Shown: piece after piece, positions 1 through 9,875 of the stretch | Position numbering within the stretch: position 1 is the stretch's first letter | Layout: each line of letters opens with the position of its first letter | From: Bathynomus jamesi | Taxonomy: Eukaryota > Arthropoda > Malacostraca > Isopoda > Cirolanidae | NCBI GenBank assembly: GCA_023014485.1 | Contig: JAJOZX010008816.1 | Span: 76,001-140,000, forward strand | Length of the DNA stretch: 64,000 nucleotides | Reading direction: 5' to 3' | The notes under the pieces: generated by a model | Databases searched by the model: none | Seen by the model: the letters and a program-made list of their open reading frames with translations, nothing else | What the model was told of the DNA's origin: nothing | Position numbers and translations under genes: made by a program

Positions 1-167
1 TTGAATAATTGACATTGTTTGCTGTGTCAACAATCTTCATGCGTGGATTGGATCTTAGCAGGTGTCAAAGGCTCAGTTTGTGTTGGTTCTATAAATACTA
101 ATAGCTATCCTGTTCGATGGGTTGCTTATAGTTTATATATATATATATATAAATTTTTTTTTGGCAG

Positions 168-1807
168 TGCCCCACCGGAAGAAAGATTAAAGCACTACAA
201 GAGACAAGTAGATTTTCTCAAAGGAGTTTTAGAAGCTAATAAATGCGTGAGTAGTGAAAAGTCAGTTATTTTCTCTCAGGAATTGGTTTTATAATTAATA
301 ATGAATGTAATCTTCAGGATTATAAATTAAATTTGTGCTGCACTTCTGAGGTGTAATTTAAGTAGATTATAGGCTTATATCGTATATGTTTTAAGAATGA
401 AAATATGTACCTACCTCATCTTAAAGTTTTTGAGTTTATTTATTTATTTTGTGAGTCGAGGAGAACTTAGTTTTGCGTCAATTTTTCCTAAATGTAGTGT
501 AGTAAGTCGGCCATTTCCATCTGGCATTCTAAGCTTTAAATTTAATGAAAGGTTTTGCAATGCATAGCTACTGTGCAAATTATTTGAAAAATTAAAGACG
601 TCAAGTGTATTATTATTATTATTATTTTGTAAGCATTAGTCGTGAAGAGTAAAGTGTATGAATTTTAAGACATGCCATTCACATACCATAATGTCAAGGC
701 TGTATTTACTTTGCTTATGATTAAATTCTGTTGGTCGGACGGTTTCTTAGTATTTTTCTAATCATACTCTGGGATTAGGGAGAGCTGGTTATAATGTTAG
801 GTTCATTCATCTATATTTTTGTCTGTTTGGGTCTTCAGTCTCTCTGCCTGTAGGAACTTTTTTCCTACGTCCATTCTGCAGCCGGACATTTGTAGCAATT
901 ATTTAAAGTTTTTACCCTGATTTTACTCAAGTATTAATGCTAAAATACTTCATGATGCATTAATTTTTTCCATATCCTGAATGCGTGGTTAAGTTTAAAA
1001 TGGGATCATCTTTCTTTAGGAAACTTATGTTATGTTAGGAGAGAGAGAGAATGGTAGACTTCAATTTTTAAATTATCAGTAGTAGTAGTAGTGTTTTTTA
1101 AAGGCCTTTATTCTGTGTATTATTAAATATGGACTCCTGTCTCACTGTAATTGAGGCCCTCTTAGGAAGAAGTGGCTAAATGACAAAAGTAGAAAACGCT
1201 TTATAAAGGTGTACTAATTCGAAAGTGCCATAATTTTTCAACTTTTGAAGGTATTTTGATGAAATATCTTCAGAAGTCCAAAAGTTATGGCACTTTCAAA
1301 TTGGTACAACTTTATAAGGCGTTTCTAGCGCTTTTTACTTTTGTCGCTTAGCCACTTCTTCTTTGGAGAGCCTCAATTAGTTAATCAAACTCTTACCCCA
1401 TAGTAATTATTATTAATTTGTGAATTAGGAGAAAGCTTTAGAATCTCCTGCCGCAGTCCAGTTAATACCTCATGGATCTGCCACAACCAATGACCAAGTT
1501 ATCACTCAACAAATTCACCAGAGGGCGCAGACGCAAACAACGAACAAACTCAGAAAAGAACTCTTTGGCCTCGGTTAGTTTCCACTGATTCAATAATCAT
1601 AACGTGCCAGGGTAGTTCAAAGTTAAAGTGCCTTGCTGTTAGTCTGAAGATTCTGGGGTTCAAGTTCCGGCTCAAATTTTCGGACTTTAGATTTCAGCAG
1701 TTAAGGGACCTCCTCTAGGTCTATCTTGGCGGGATTCAGATTCCACGAAAAGCGTTAAGGTCCTCACCATCATATGACCTTTGATGTTATGCAGGTTTAA
1801 ACCTCCC

Positions 1808-1841
<34 letters not shown>

Positions 1842-3309
1842 TAATATTTAGGAGTTAATTAAGTACCGTACGGGGTGAAGTTGAAGGAATTTAATTTTGA
1901 AAGTGAAATGGATTCAGATTACTTTCACCCCGATATCTGATAGTCATATCTTTAAACTGAAAATAATTTGGACGTATTGTAGTTCCATGAAAAAAAAATC
2001 TTGAACTTCATCCTGCCACATGGTATTTTCTGTAGTGCTTATGAAATTATACAGGTATTCTGTACATTCAACTTGGAAAATATGAAGCCACTTCAGCATA
2101 TCATGGTCGCCAGCTTCTGGTTGGATGCAGGCATCCTTCGCATTTACATCTTAATCAGTTAAGAGGAATTGGTCAAAAACCATTTCAGTAATTGGTTGGC
2201 TAAGGATATGTATATTTCAACACTGATTGAGTATAGTAATTTTAATCATATTAAATGTATTAGTATTTGGAATTCTAAAATATTATATAAAGTTTGAGTT
2301 TTTTTGGGTATTCTGTATTATTGTATTAATATAGTTGCTGTTGCCAATACGAACTGGTTTGTAGTTCCAAATAGAAGTGTTCAACGTATTTAATTTGACT
2401 CTTCCCTTACGGATTCCTCGGTTCTAAAGTTTTGTTCTCTTCGTTTCATGACTTTTCAAAACCTAACCTGAATTGTAGCTAATGAACCGTAGTTTAATCT
2501 TCACGAGCTGCGTTAATAAATAATTACTGAATATGTGCTAGTCAACCAACAATGCAGAGTTATAATTTTTAGTTATTTTTAATGTATTAGCAATACACTT
2601 CAGTTCCACTCATACCCCAAGATGACCTAACCTGCGTTTCTTTTTAGATGTGTTGGAAACTGATGTTCGGAACCGGAAGCCGATCGATTCCCTTCTGACG
2701 GACTCTTTCCAAGACCAAATGAGCATCGAGGAAAAGCGGAGGGACAAGATGGTGGAGGATATGATCGCCATGACGCGAGAGTGGAAAGAACAGTCGAAGG
2801 TGGCAGGCAAAGTTATTAAAAAGGATGTAGAGGTTTGTATTCAGCATTGAGATATTTGTTAAGATGAAGCGTTTATTCGTATGAAAGGGGACATATTGAA
2901 GTGTTTATTGAGATAAAGAGGAAAGAAAGGTTCCTAGATACTGTATGGTAGTTTTGTATAGTAATTCTTCTATTTTAAGTTAGGCATAATATTGTAAGTT
3001 TCTTAATAATTTACAGTGACTATTTTAATTTTTGTTTGTAGGAGAGTTTTTTCAATTTTATTTACGAGTTTAAAACAGAAAGTATTAAACTCGCCCAGAG
3101 TCTGTAACTTGTCCATTAAATGCCACGTTCAGGGAATGACGTTAGCCCGGCTATCTTATAAAAGTTTGAGGATTGTCGCTTGTCTTTGATTGAATAAGAA
3201 TCTATCTAACTCAGTGGTTCCCAACTCTTTTTAGCTGCGACCTTAACGCGTTTCTTGCGATACGACCCATCGGAAACGTGTTAAATTGGCTACCAACAGC
3301 ATCTCCTGA

Positions 3310-3348
<39 letters not shown>

Positions 3349-4897
3349 TGAATCAAGAAATAGTGAATATAGTGACCCCCGCGACCCGAGGTTGGGAACA
3401 CTGATATAACCAATCTTCATTTGAATCCTTGGTGCAAGTTGATAATCTTGTATGGGATATTAGTTATGAAACGGTTTATAATGCAGTTATTCCTATTTTA
3501 TTTATCAATCAGGTGATCGATAATTCTTCCCGAGTGGCTGACAGGAATGAGGCTCAACTGAAGGTTGAATCGAATCGCCTCGCTGAATTCACGGCGAGGA
3601 CATGCAATTGCTGGATTTGGCTCATGATTATCTTCATTTGCTGCACATTCATTAGTGAGGTTTCACTTTTGCTTTCTTTCTATAGATTTTCTTTATTTAT
3701 AATAGAACATTACGTTATGTATATCGCCCGGTAGCTCAGTCGTTACGGTGGCGGACTCTGAACGGTGAGACTAGTTCGTTCCCGCCTGCTGGCTCCTGGG
3801 TTGGGTTGAGTTAGCTACTTACCCGTTAATGCTCGAGCTAAAGGTGACACTCGTTGCACATTCACCCCAACATCAAAGGTAAATGAGTTTCATAATAATA
3901 ATAATAATAATAATTTTCCAAAACGAAGTTAATTGTATGAAATAAACAAAAATGCTTGTAAAGAAACCATTCCGTGTAGTTTGTTGGAAATATCTTGAAA
4001 ACGTTTCGTGTTAAAAAGTTTTTTAAATAATCTTGGATAATCGTTTCGGTATCAAACAGTAAGTACGATATGAGAAGTCATTTTAAGAAAATTTACTCGT
4101 ATGAATTTACCTCTGAGAGACACCCGAAAAGAGGAATTTCCATTTTTAAAATAGTGATCCAAAGAGGTATTCCCAAAAATATTTGTGTAAAAAGTTATTT
4201 CTGGGAACACCTTTAAAAAAAAAAAAACCTTACCTTTTTTCCTAATATTAAATATTATGAAAATTTTTCAATATATTTTATTGAGATACAAGTTCGATAA
4301 TAGGTTTGATGTTATGACCTAATCATAATTGTATTTTCGTTACATATTATGACATTTAAAATCAATCATTTAATGGTTTTCAAAATAAAAATTTTACCAA
4401 AGAATCGATTGACATTAAACCCCGTGAAATAATTAATTTAACGATGTTTAGAGTTTAAGATAAGCTAAAAGCTTTCTGGAATTTGCCATCTCCGATGGAG
4501 GAATGAGTTAAATAAATTGTGATCGTAATTTGACGCTTTTCACGGACGATAAAATTTTACACCGTCTGTTTATGGTTGCGTTGTTTATTTCCCTGTAAGT
4601 CCTTGCGCACTCGAGTTTGGGTCCTGTAAGAAGGCTAAACTTTCGTAATGAACGTAGCTTAGATCCATGGAGCCCTTTTGCAGAATGATCAATTCTGCAC
4701 CAGTCAACACTGTGCCCATCTTCCAAAAACTTAGGATTTAGGTGGTTGTTATCGGGATTCACATAATCTTCAATATAAAAGATCTCTTTAAAAAAGATGC
4801 TTTGTGTCGATATATTTTAATGTATTATATAAGATTTAACATCGTATTATTTTTTCCAGGTATGGTTATGTTTATTAAAATATTTCCGAAGACTTGA
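168..4897 (+). CDS. USE1: USE1 (ER SNARE), 3' part of a five-exon-plus gene
   Basis: Five exons read in one frame: 168-246, 1429-1573, 2648-2832, 3513-3654, 4860-4897. The earlier exons lie outside the window. All introns are GT-AG (donors gtgagt, gttagt, gtttgt, gtgagg) and the phases (0, 1, 0, 1) join correctly. Exon order gives an N-terminal helix with VDFLKGVLEANKC, a linker ending LRKELFGL, a SNARE helix (MVEDMIAMTREWKEQ, VIKKD, then RLAEFTARTCN), a hydrophobic anchor CWIWLMIIFICCTFI, and a short tail SMVMFIKIFPKT followed by a stop. This is the layout of USE1/p31, the Qc-type SNARE of the ER that acts with syntaxin 18, Sec20 and Sec22b in Golgi-to-ER fusion. The last coding exon holds only 12 codons and was placed by donor quality (A|GTGAGG), phase and the tail. 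All exons are intact, so this looks like a live host gene. The family assignment rests on recognised motifs only. Confidence 0.88.
1148..1379. mobile_element. Fold-back MITE in USE1 intron
   Basis: The two halves are imperfect inverted copies. The left half runs from taattgaggccctctta through gaagaagtggctaa and gacaaaagtag to gaaagtgccataa. The right half returns as ttatggcactttc, cttttgtcgcttagccac and cctcaatta. About 95 bp of each arm can pair. It has no coding capacity and sits inside the intron between exons 168-246 and 1429-1573. Confidence 0.6.
1607..1838 (+). repeat. tRNA-derived SINE with (ATT)n tail
   Basis: A Pol III B-box-like block, ggggttcaagttcc, lies near 1655-1668, about 45 bp from the start of a tRNA-like head. 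A roughly 150-bp body follows, ending in a run of eight ATT units. This is the usual SINE layout. It lies in a USE1 intron in the sense orientation. Confidence 0.45.
3212..3403. mobile_element. hAT-type MITE in USE1 intron
   Basis: The termini are inverted: CAGTGGTTCCCAACTC at the left and GGTTGGGAACACTG at the right. The flanking 8-mers atctaact and atataacc agree at 6 of 8 positions, as expected of an old 8-bp hAT duplication. The element is 192 bp and non-coding. The CAGTG start fits the hAT end consensus. Confidence 0.65.
3724..3915 (+). repeat. tRNA-derived SINE with (TAA)n tail
   Basis: The head reads gcccggtagctcagtcg (A-box-like) and then agttcgttcccg (B-box-like). The body contains tggctcctgggttgggttg and the tail is a TAA run. 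The body motif recurs in the SINE at 15540-15727, so the two belong to one family. Confidence 0.6.
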
Positions 4898-4980
4898 TCA
4901 CCCATTTATGGACACTTAACTGAAATTTATTTTAAATTTTAGTACTAGTAATCACGGAAGTTTTTATGTAAAAATTTCTT

Positions 4981-4986
4981 AATAAA
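4981..4986 (+). promoter_or_regulatory. Candidate USE1 poly(A) signal AATAAA
   Basis: AATAAA lies 84 bases after the USE1 stop codon in an AT-rich 3' UTR. A second AATAAA occurs near 5137. Which one is used cannot be told from sequence. Confidence 0.5.
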
Positions 4987-5231
4987 TTTCTAAGAGATCC
5001 TTTCGGAATATTGTACACTAGCCAAAGGATCTTGGTTATAGTGGGTCTTTCATTGTAAGACCCCGAACTAGTTTTTTGGTTTTTCTTTGTGCAAGGTGTT
5101 TATTATTATTATTATATAAAAAAGTATGTTTTATTTAATAAAAAGAACGTTAAGTTTCAAATATTGGTACTGTTCGATGTATGAACGGTACAGCTTTAGT
5201 ATTTGTTAAGATGTACTTACTTTATTTTTAA

Positions 5232-5465
5232 CCCTTTGACGACCGGTATACGTTTCTTTGAACTTAAACGTTTAGGTGTTATTGGTATTCACAATTAGAT
5301 ATGTTAGTAACTATAGTCACTTAAATGACCCATTTTGGGGTTAATTTTCCAACAACTAAGCGATACTTATATAAACATTTAGATGTATTTGTAAAAACGT
5401 TGCATCATTGTACAATTTATATTATTATTTCGCTGGGACACATATGTCTCGTGGTCCTCAAAGGG
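5232..5465. mobile_element. piggyBac-type MITE
   Basis: The 234-bp element starts CCCTTTGACGACC and ends GGTCCTCAAAGGG. It is flanked on both sides by TTAA (5228-5231 and 5466-5469). TTAA duplication with a CCCTTTG end is the piggyBac hallmark. It has no coding sequence. Confidence 0.72.
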
Positions 5466-5469
5466 TTAA

Positions 5470-6429
5470 AGCACCCAGTGACGTATCTTGTGTTTTTTGT
5501 AACTTTCTAGTAAACTATTTTCTTTTGTTTTTCTTTGAACCTTTTCGTATTAATAATACATAGGGATTAAGCACAATCTACCCTATTTATACTACATGGT
5601 CGCAATATGGAAATCATGGATTAGAAATGACCGTATCCGAGTTCCTTCACCCTTTGTCTGTCTGAGACTTGAAGTTGCCTTTGATTGAGTAGTATGTAGG
5701 ACATTTCAACACACTTTTATACATGTCACTTTAACAAATAAACAGTTTTTCAAATGGATGAAAGTGCTTGAAAAGTTTACAATTGGGCAAGTTAAAATTT
5801 AGGTGTAGTAAAATGAATGGCATTTTATTTGTATTCAGAAGAACCAATGGTTCGTTTAGTTGGAGATTGGACTCTGGTCTCTGGCTGCGAGGTATGAGTT
5901 CGACCCATTGTTGCCGTGGTTCAAGTTGAACTGGCCACCACCTCTGTGATTGCTCAGTGACTTGAAGTTCACACCCACTCGGTGTAGAGGAACAGGGGTT
6001 CGTAAAGTTGCCAGGTCTCCGGTTTTGGGTCGGAGTCTCCGGAAATTGAGCTTTGTAAAAAAAGTCATTAAAAGTAGAATTTGCCTCTCTTCTTACAGAT
6101 TTTTGGCAAGATGATGATTATTCTAAAAAATGAGGGTTTATATATCGGTTTAGCTACATAAATGATGAGCTTCGTAGGTAAAATCTCCGGATTTGGAAAT
6201 CATCTGATCTGGCAACCCTACCCGGGTTCCCCATGTTACCCGTTACGAATACTGTTTTGAAGTAGTTATACCCCCGCCAAATAAATTTGTACTTGTTTGT
6301 TTGTAAAGCTTTCCGCGATATAACTTGGAAGTACTGAAGATAAATTGCTGAAACTTCATACACTTCTATCGTCGCGAGCAAGGATCAGGTGCTTCAGGTA
6401 CATCAAAGGTAATAAATGTTACAAATATA
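5470..6429. other. Non-coding stretch, no gene seen
   Basis: AT-rich sequence without a supportable gene. Inverted matches to gttgccaggtctccgg (about 6010) and ggcaaccctacc (about 6212) hint at a degenerate short transposon, but the termini are not clean. Confidence 0.3.
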
Positions 6430-6644
6430 CAGTAGACCCTCACATTAACGTACACTTTTGGGGGAGCGTATGGTCGCTAAAGGGGGGTTTTCCGTAACCA
6501 AAATACTTCAGTACAGTTACACATGTATGTAGAGCCCTCGAATCTCCACATTCAACACACAACATGAAAATGCATACATAGACTTACCTTCTTATGAACA
6601 CATGCACATGTAAATATTTATTTTTATGTACTCGCCATATATAG

Positions 6645-8506
6645 TCAATCCTCCAAAATATCGTCGGGAACTTCTGGTGTGAGGGTCCTGAACTCCACTT
6701 CAGGCTCCGGTAGGATGGCTGGCGAAGGAGTACTACTGCTAGTACTTGCACTCTTAGGAAACTGGAGTGGTGACACAGTGAAGCCAACACTGCTGCTAAT
6801 ACTTCGCGTTGGTGACGGTTCGGTGGGCAGTGAAAGGTCAGACATTCCGCTTGAAACGGAGTTTCGGCGTGAAACGGGCGTGGACGTGCATTGGGGGCTT
6901 GAAGAAATAATGAATTTTCGTTTGCTTGATCCTTTTGTGTTTTGACTGGCAATGATTTTATTTCAGCACCTCCTTATGTAGTTATAGTAAGGGAGAATAT
7001 TAGGCAGTGCCGTAGTCTCATCAATGAATTTTAGCAGAACATCAGCAGCATCTCTTGCCTGGCTCAACGTAGTCTTGGGTATAACCTCGGAGACATCTTC
7101 AGCGTCCTTGTCATCATCAAGAGGTTCATCGGTGGATCTGTCTTCAGACCAGACTGAAATGTTAGCCGCAATTTCACTCTCACTAAGATCTTCGTACCTG
7201 GGTCACCATCGCCAGCATCAAGCCTTTCCACAACTTTGTCCTCTGTAGCCTCTGTTTCGCCTGCTTGTTGGGGAACACCCAAATAGTCCTGTGGCTCGAA
7301 GCCCTCGAAGTCTATTTCCAGGTCCTGGATGTTATGGAGCAGTTTCTTCCAGGCATTGCGCAGAGTGGACTCCTTGACCTCGTTCCAGCTGTCGGCCCAA
7401 TTGTAGATAGCAGACGATGTTGTAGGCTTTCAAGTTCCTGCGTGTCTTCTCAGCCCTGTCCACGAGCACTTCTCCAATTGCTTGGCCCTGTAGATTCTCT
7501 TGCAGCTCACTATCACCCCCTGGTCCATAGGTTGTATTACTGACGTGGAATTAGGGGGGAGGAACATAGCTCTGGTCTTGCCATCCTCACTTGCGAGTTC
7601 CTCTGCACGTGGGTGTGCTGGCGCATTGTCCAGCAAGAGGACAGCCTTCACATCTTCAGGGGATTATTTTCAAAACATGTTCCTGGTATGCCTTCACCTG
7701 CGCAACGAAGAACTTGTGGAACCATTCGTGGAAAATAGTCCGCGTGAACCAGGCCTTCTTGCTGCTCCTGTAGATGACTGGAAGTTCGTGCATGCAGTCC
7801 TTGAGTACGCGAGGCTTGGCTGATCTAACAATGGCCAAAGGCTAATCTATGCGTGCCGTCAGCATTTGCGCAGGCCAACACAGACACACGCTGTTTGTCT
7901 GTCTTAAAGCCTGGAAGATGTTTGTCAGTTTTATGGGCATACTCTTCCAAAATAAGCCCGTCTCATCGCCATTATACAGCTGGTAGGAAGCAACCCCAGC
8001 GTCGTCAATCAGAGTCTGTAGTTCGCACCTGAACGACTCCACTTGAGACAGGTCCGCACTGGCTGCTTCTCCCATAAGCTTTCTGTTCGATAAGCCATGC
8101 CTGCACTGGAAACGATACAGCTAGCCACCACTTGCTTCAAAGTCCGTGTCGGTGAACTCCTGCGCGAAACGCTTAGCTGCCGACTGGATGTCGATTCCTC
8201 TGACTGGAACGTTCTTGGCCCGTTGCTGCTTGAACCACGTGTACACAGCCACATCTTCGTTTTTCTCGTAGGACGTGTTCAAGCGAGACCGTTTGGAACT
8301 CCTACCTCCGGATTCACTGTCTAGTACATAGACGTGTATTTCGTTGCGCTTCTGCTTGACTTCGTAGAGGTGGTCTTGCTTATCTTATGCATAACAAACG
8401 CTACACTTAACCCTTGTTCTATGTCAGCGAGAATCGCTTTCTTCTCTTCAATGGAGATCGTACGTCTTTTCTGTTTGACACCGGTAGTACCACGTGTGGA
8501 CGCCAT
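6645..8506 (-). pseudogene. Tigger/pogo (jerky-type) transposase, frameshifted
   Basis: Pieces in several minus-strand frames run in order from 8506 down to about 6645. The start, MASTRGTTGVKQKRR with ISIEEKKAILADIEQG, is a CENP-B/Psq-type helix-turn-helix. The catalytic core follows: YNGDETGLFWK at about 7960 (first Asp), LLLDNAPAHP at about 7630 (second Asp), then FLPPNSTSVIQPMDQGVI at about 7550. An acidic, proline-rich C-terminal tail ends DDILED at 6645. At least four frameshifts separate these blocks, so the gene is dead. DDE transposases of this family cut and paste the element at TA sites. Transcription would run right to left; the hAT insertion at 8703 separates the gene from the original right-hand TIR. 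Confidence 0.75.
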
Positions 8507-9231
8507 TGTTCAGAAAATAAAGTGTACAGGCAGGCAATAATTAAGTGAAGTATGTACATACACTGTTAAAGCACAGACTATCACTGTACTCCTATATGTA
8601 CTGCGATTAACTGATAAGTCACTTTGAATTAAAAAAATGCTATGAACTGACAAAACCTGTGTAACACAATAAGAAGAAATAAAAACAACCACATACGTAC
8701 AGTAGGGCGGCTCGTTTTTACACTTTTTTCGGTATTTGATTGGGGGTAGTGCGGAAAAGTTGCGATTTGGAGAGAAAATAAAGTGTAAATTTTTTTTGAT
8801 CTACGTTAATACCTTCCGGTGGCGGCGAGTCCTTAAAAATCGAAAAATAGGCCTAAAAACACAAAAATTTTATATAATTTTATATAATTTTTATATAATG
8901 TTCATTGTTCAATGACTGCTATTAATTTATTCAAGCCTATAATAGTGTTCTCAGGGTTGTTTGCACAGAAATATACCGGAATTAACATTTGTATAACATC
9001 TTGTTAAAACTTGCTTTAAATCAATATTTTGGATATTTTAACGGCTAAGACGCCACCGGAAGTTATTAACAGATTGTGCTGAAATTTTTATTGTTTATTT
9101 TGTAAGTCTTTAAAACCATTTTCCAATCTACCCCGTTATGGAAAACTGATGAGTGGGTAGTTGGGAGGTAACGAAAATGGTTCACTGAGTAGGTAGGTAG
9201 TTAATCTAACAATTATTAAATTCCTTTTATG

Positions 9232-9524
9232 TCAATAACTGGGTGGATGAAACCAATTGGTTGCTCACCAGAGTTATTCTCCACACTAGTATTTATATAC
9301 TGTGTGACAAGAGCGTGCTCGGTAATAGATATACATTACCGATCAACCAACAGAGGAAAAAACCAAGACGACGCTGGTGGAAAAAGCCCCGCGAAAAGGA
9401 GAACAAAGGAGAACGAAAACGAGGAACGGGGCGACAAGACGGAACGAGAGAAGGGGGAAGAACAGACACCGAAAAAAGATCCCCACCAGCAAGTACGCTC
9501 TCGACAATTATACAGGAAGGAGGA
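9232..9524 (+). repeat. Left copy of a 292-bp direct repeat flanking the retrotransposon
   Basis: It starts gtcaataactgggtgg and ends acaggaaggag. It is repeated at 13537-13828 with only about two or three substitutions visible (for example caacagagg against caaccgagg). It abuts the truncated 5' LTR. The purine-rich half gives open but unconvincing ORFs. Confidence 0.8.
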
Positions 9525-9525
9525 A

Positions 9526-9574
9526 AAATTGGCCTTTACTTTATCTTTAGCCCGCTAACAAACGCGGCACCACA
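9526..9574 (+). repeat. Truncated 5' LTR (last 49 bp)
   Basis: This stretch, aaattggcctttactt through ggcaccaca, matches the final 49 bp of the 3' LTR at 13488-13536. The remaining roughly 104 bp of LTR is absent; the 292-bp repeat stands in its place. Confidence 0.8.
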
Positions 9575-9656
9575 ATTTATTCAACATTTCAATCAGCCAT
9601 TCAGTCGGCCTTTCAGATACAGCAAGCAAATATTCATCCAGTAATCTTACTATATC

Positions 9657-9875
9657 ATGGAGAAGGTGATTCGCCCGGATAAATTTATTACTTCTCCGAA
9701 TTCTCCCCAAGCTGGGAAACTATGGAAATTATGGTCGCGCGGATTCAAATATTTCTTGAGTACTATCGCCGAACACAACCCCAATAAATTGGAGGTTCTA
9801 TTCATACATATCGGCCCCGATGTCGCTGATATCATTCAAGACTGCTCTACTTATGAGATGCCATGGCAGCCTTAG
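9657..9875 (+). CDS. Gag N-terminal fragment
   Basis: 72 codons from ATG, starting MEKVIRPDKFITSPNSP and containing KLWKLWSRGFKYFLS and LEVLFIHIGPDVADII. The content suits the start of a Gypsy-type Gag. It runs into the main ORF at 9863 through a one-base frame change near 9860, where TYEMPWQP stops while the other frame continues as MAALEATY. It begins 83 bp after the truncated 5' LTR. Confidence 0.6.
   Translation: MEKVIRPDKFITSPNSPQAGKLWKLWSRGFKYFLSTIAEHNPNKLEVLFIHIGPDVADIIQDCSTYEMPWQP

Noticed and set aside
3429..3734. A single 101-codon ORF at the USE1 anchor region
   Set aside because: It includes intron sequence on both sides; exon 3513-3654 within it fits the splice signals and the protein.
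4508..4762. 84-codon minus-strand ORF
   Set aside because: No domain, lies in the last USE1 intron, no supporting signals.
9229..9574. A 346-bp 5' LTR from TGTCAATAAC to CACCACA
   Set aside because: It starts TGT and ends ACA, but the 3' LTR shares only its last 49 bp, and the first 292 bp reappear after the 3' LTR, so it is a flank plus a truncated LTR.
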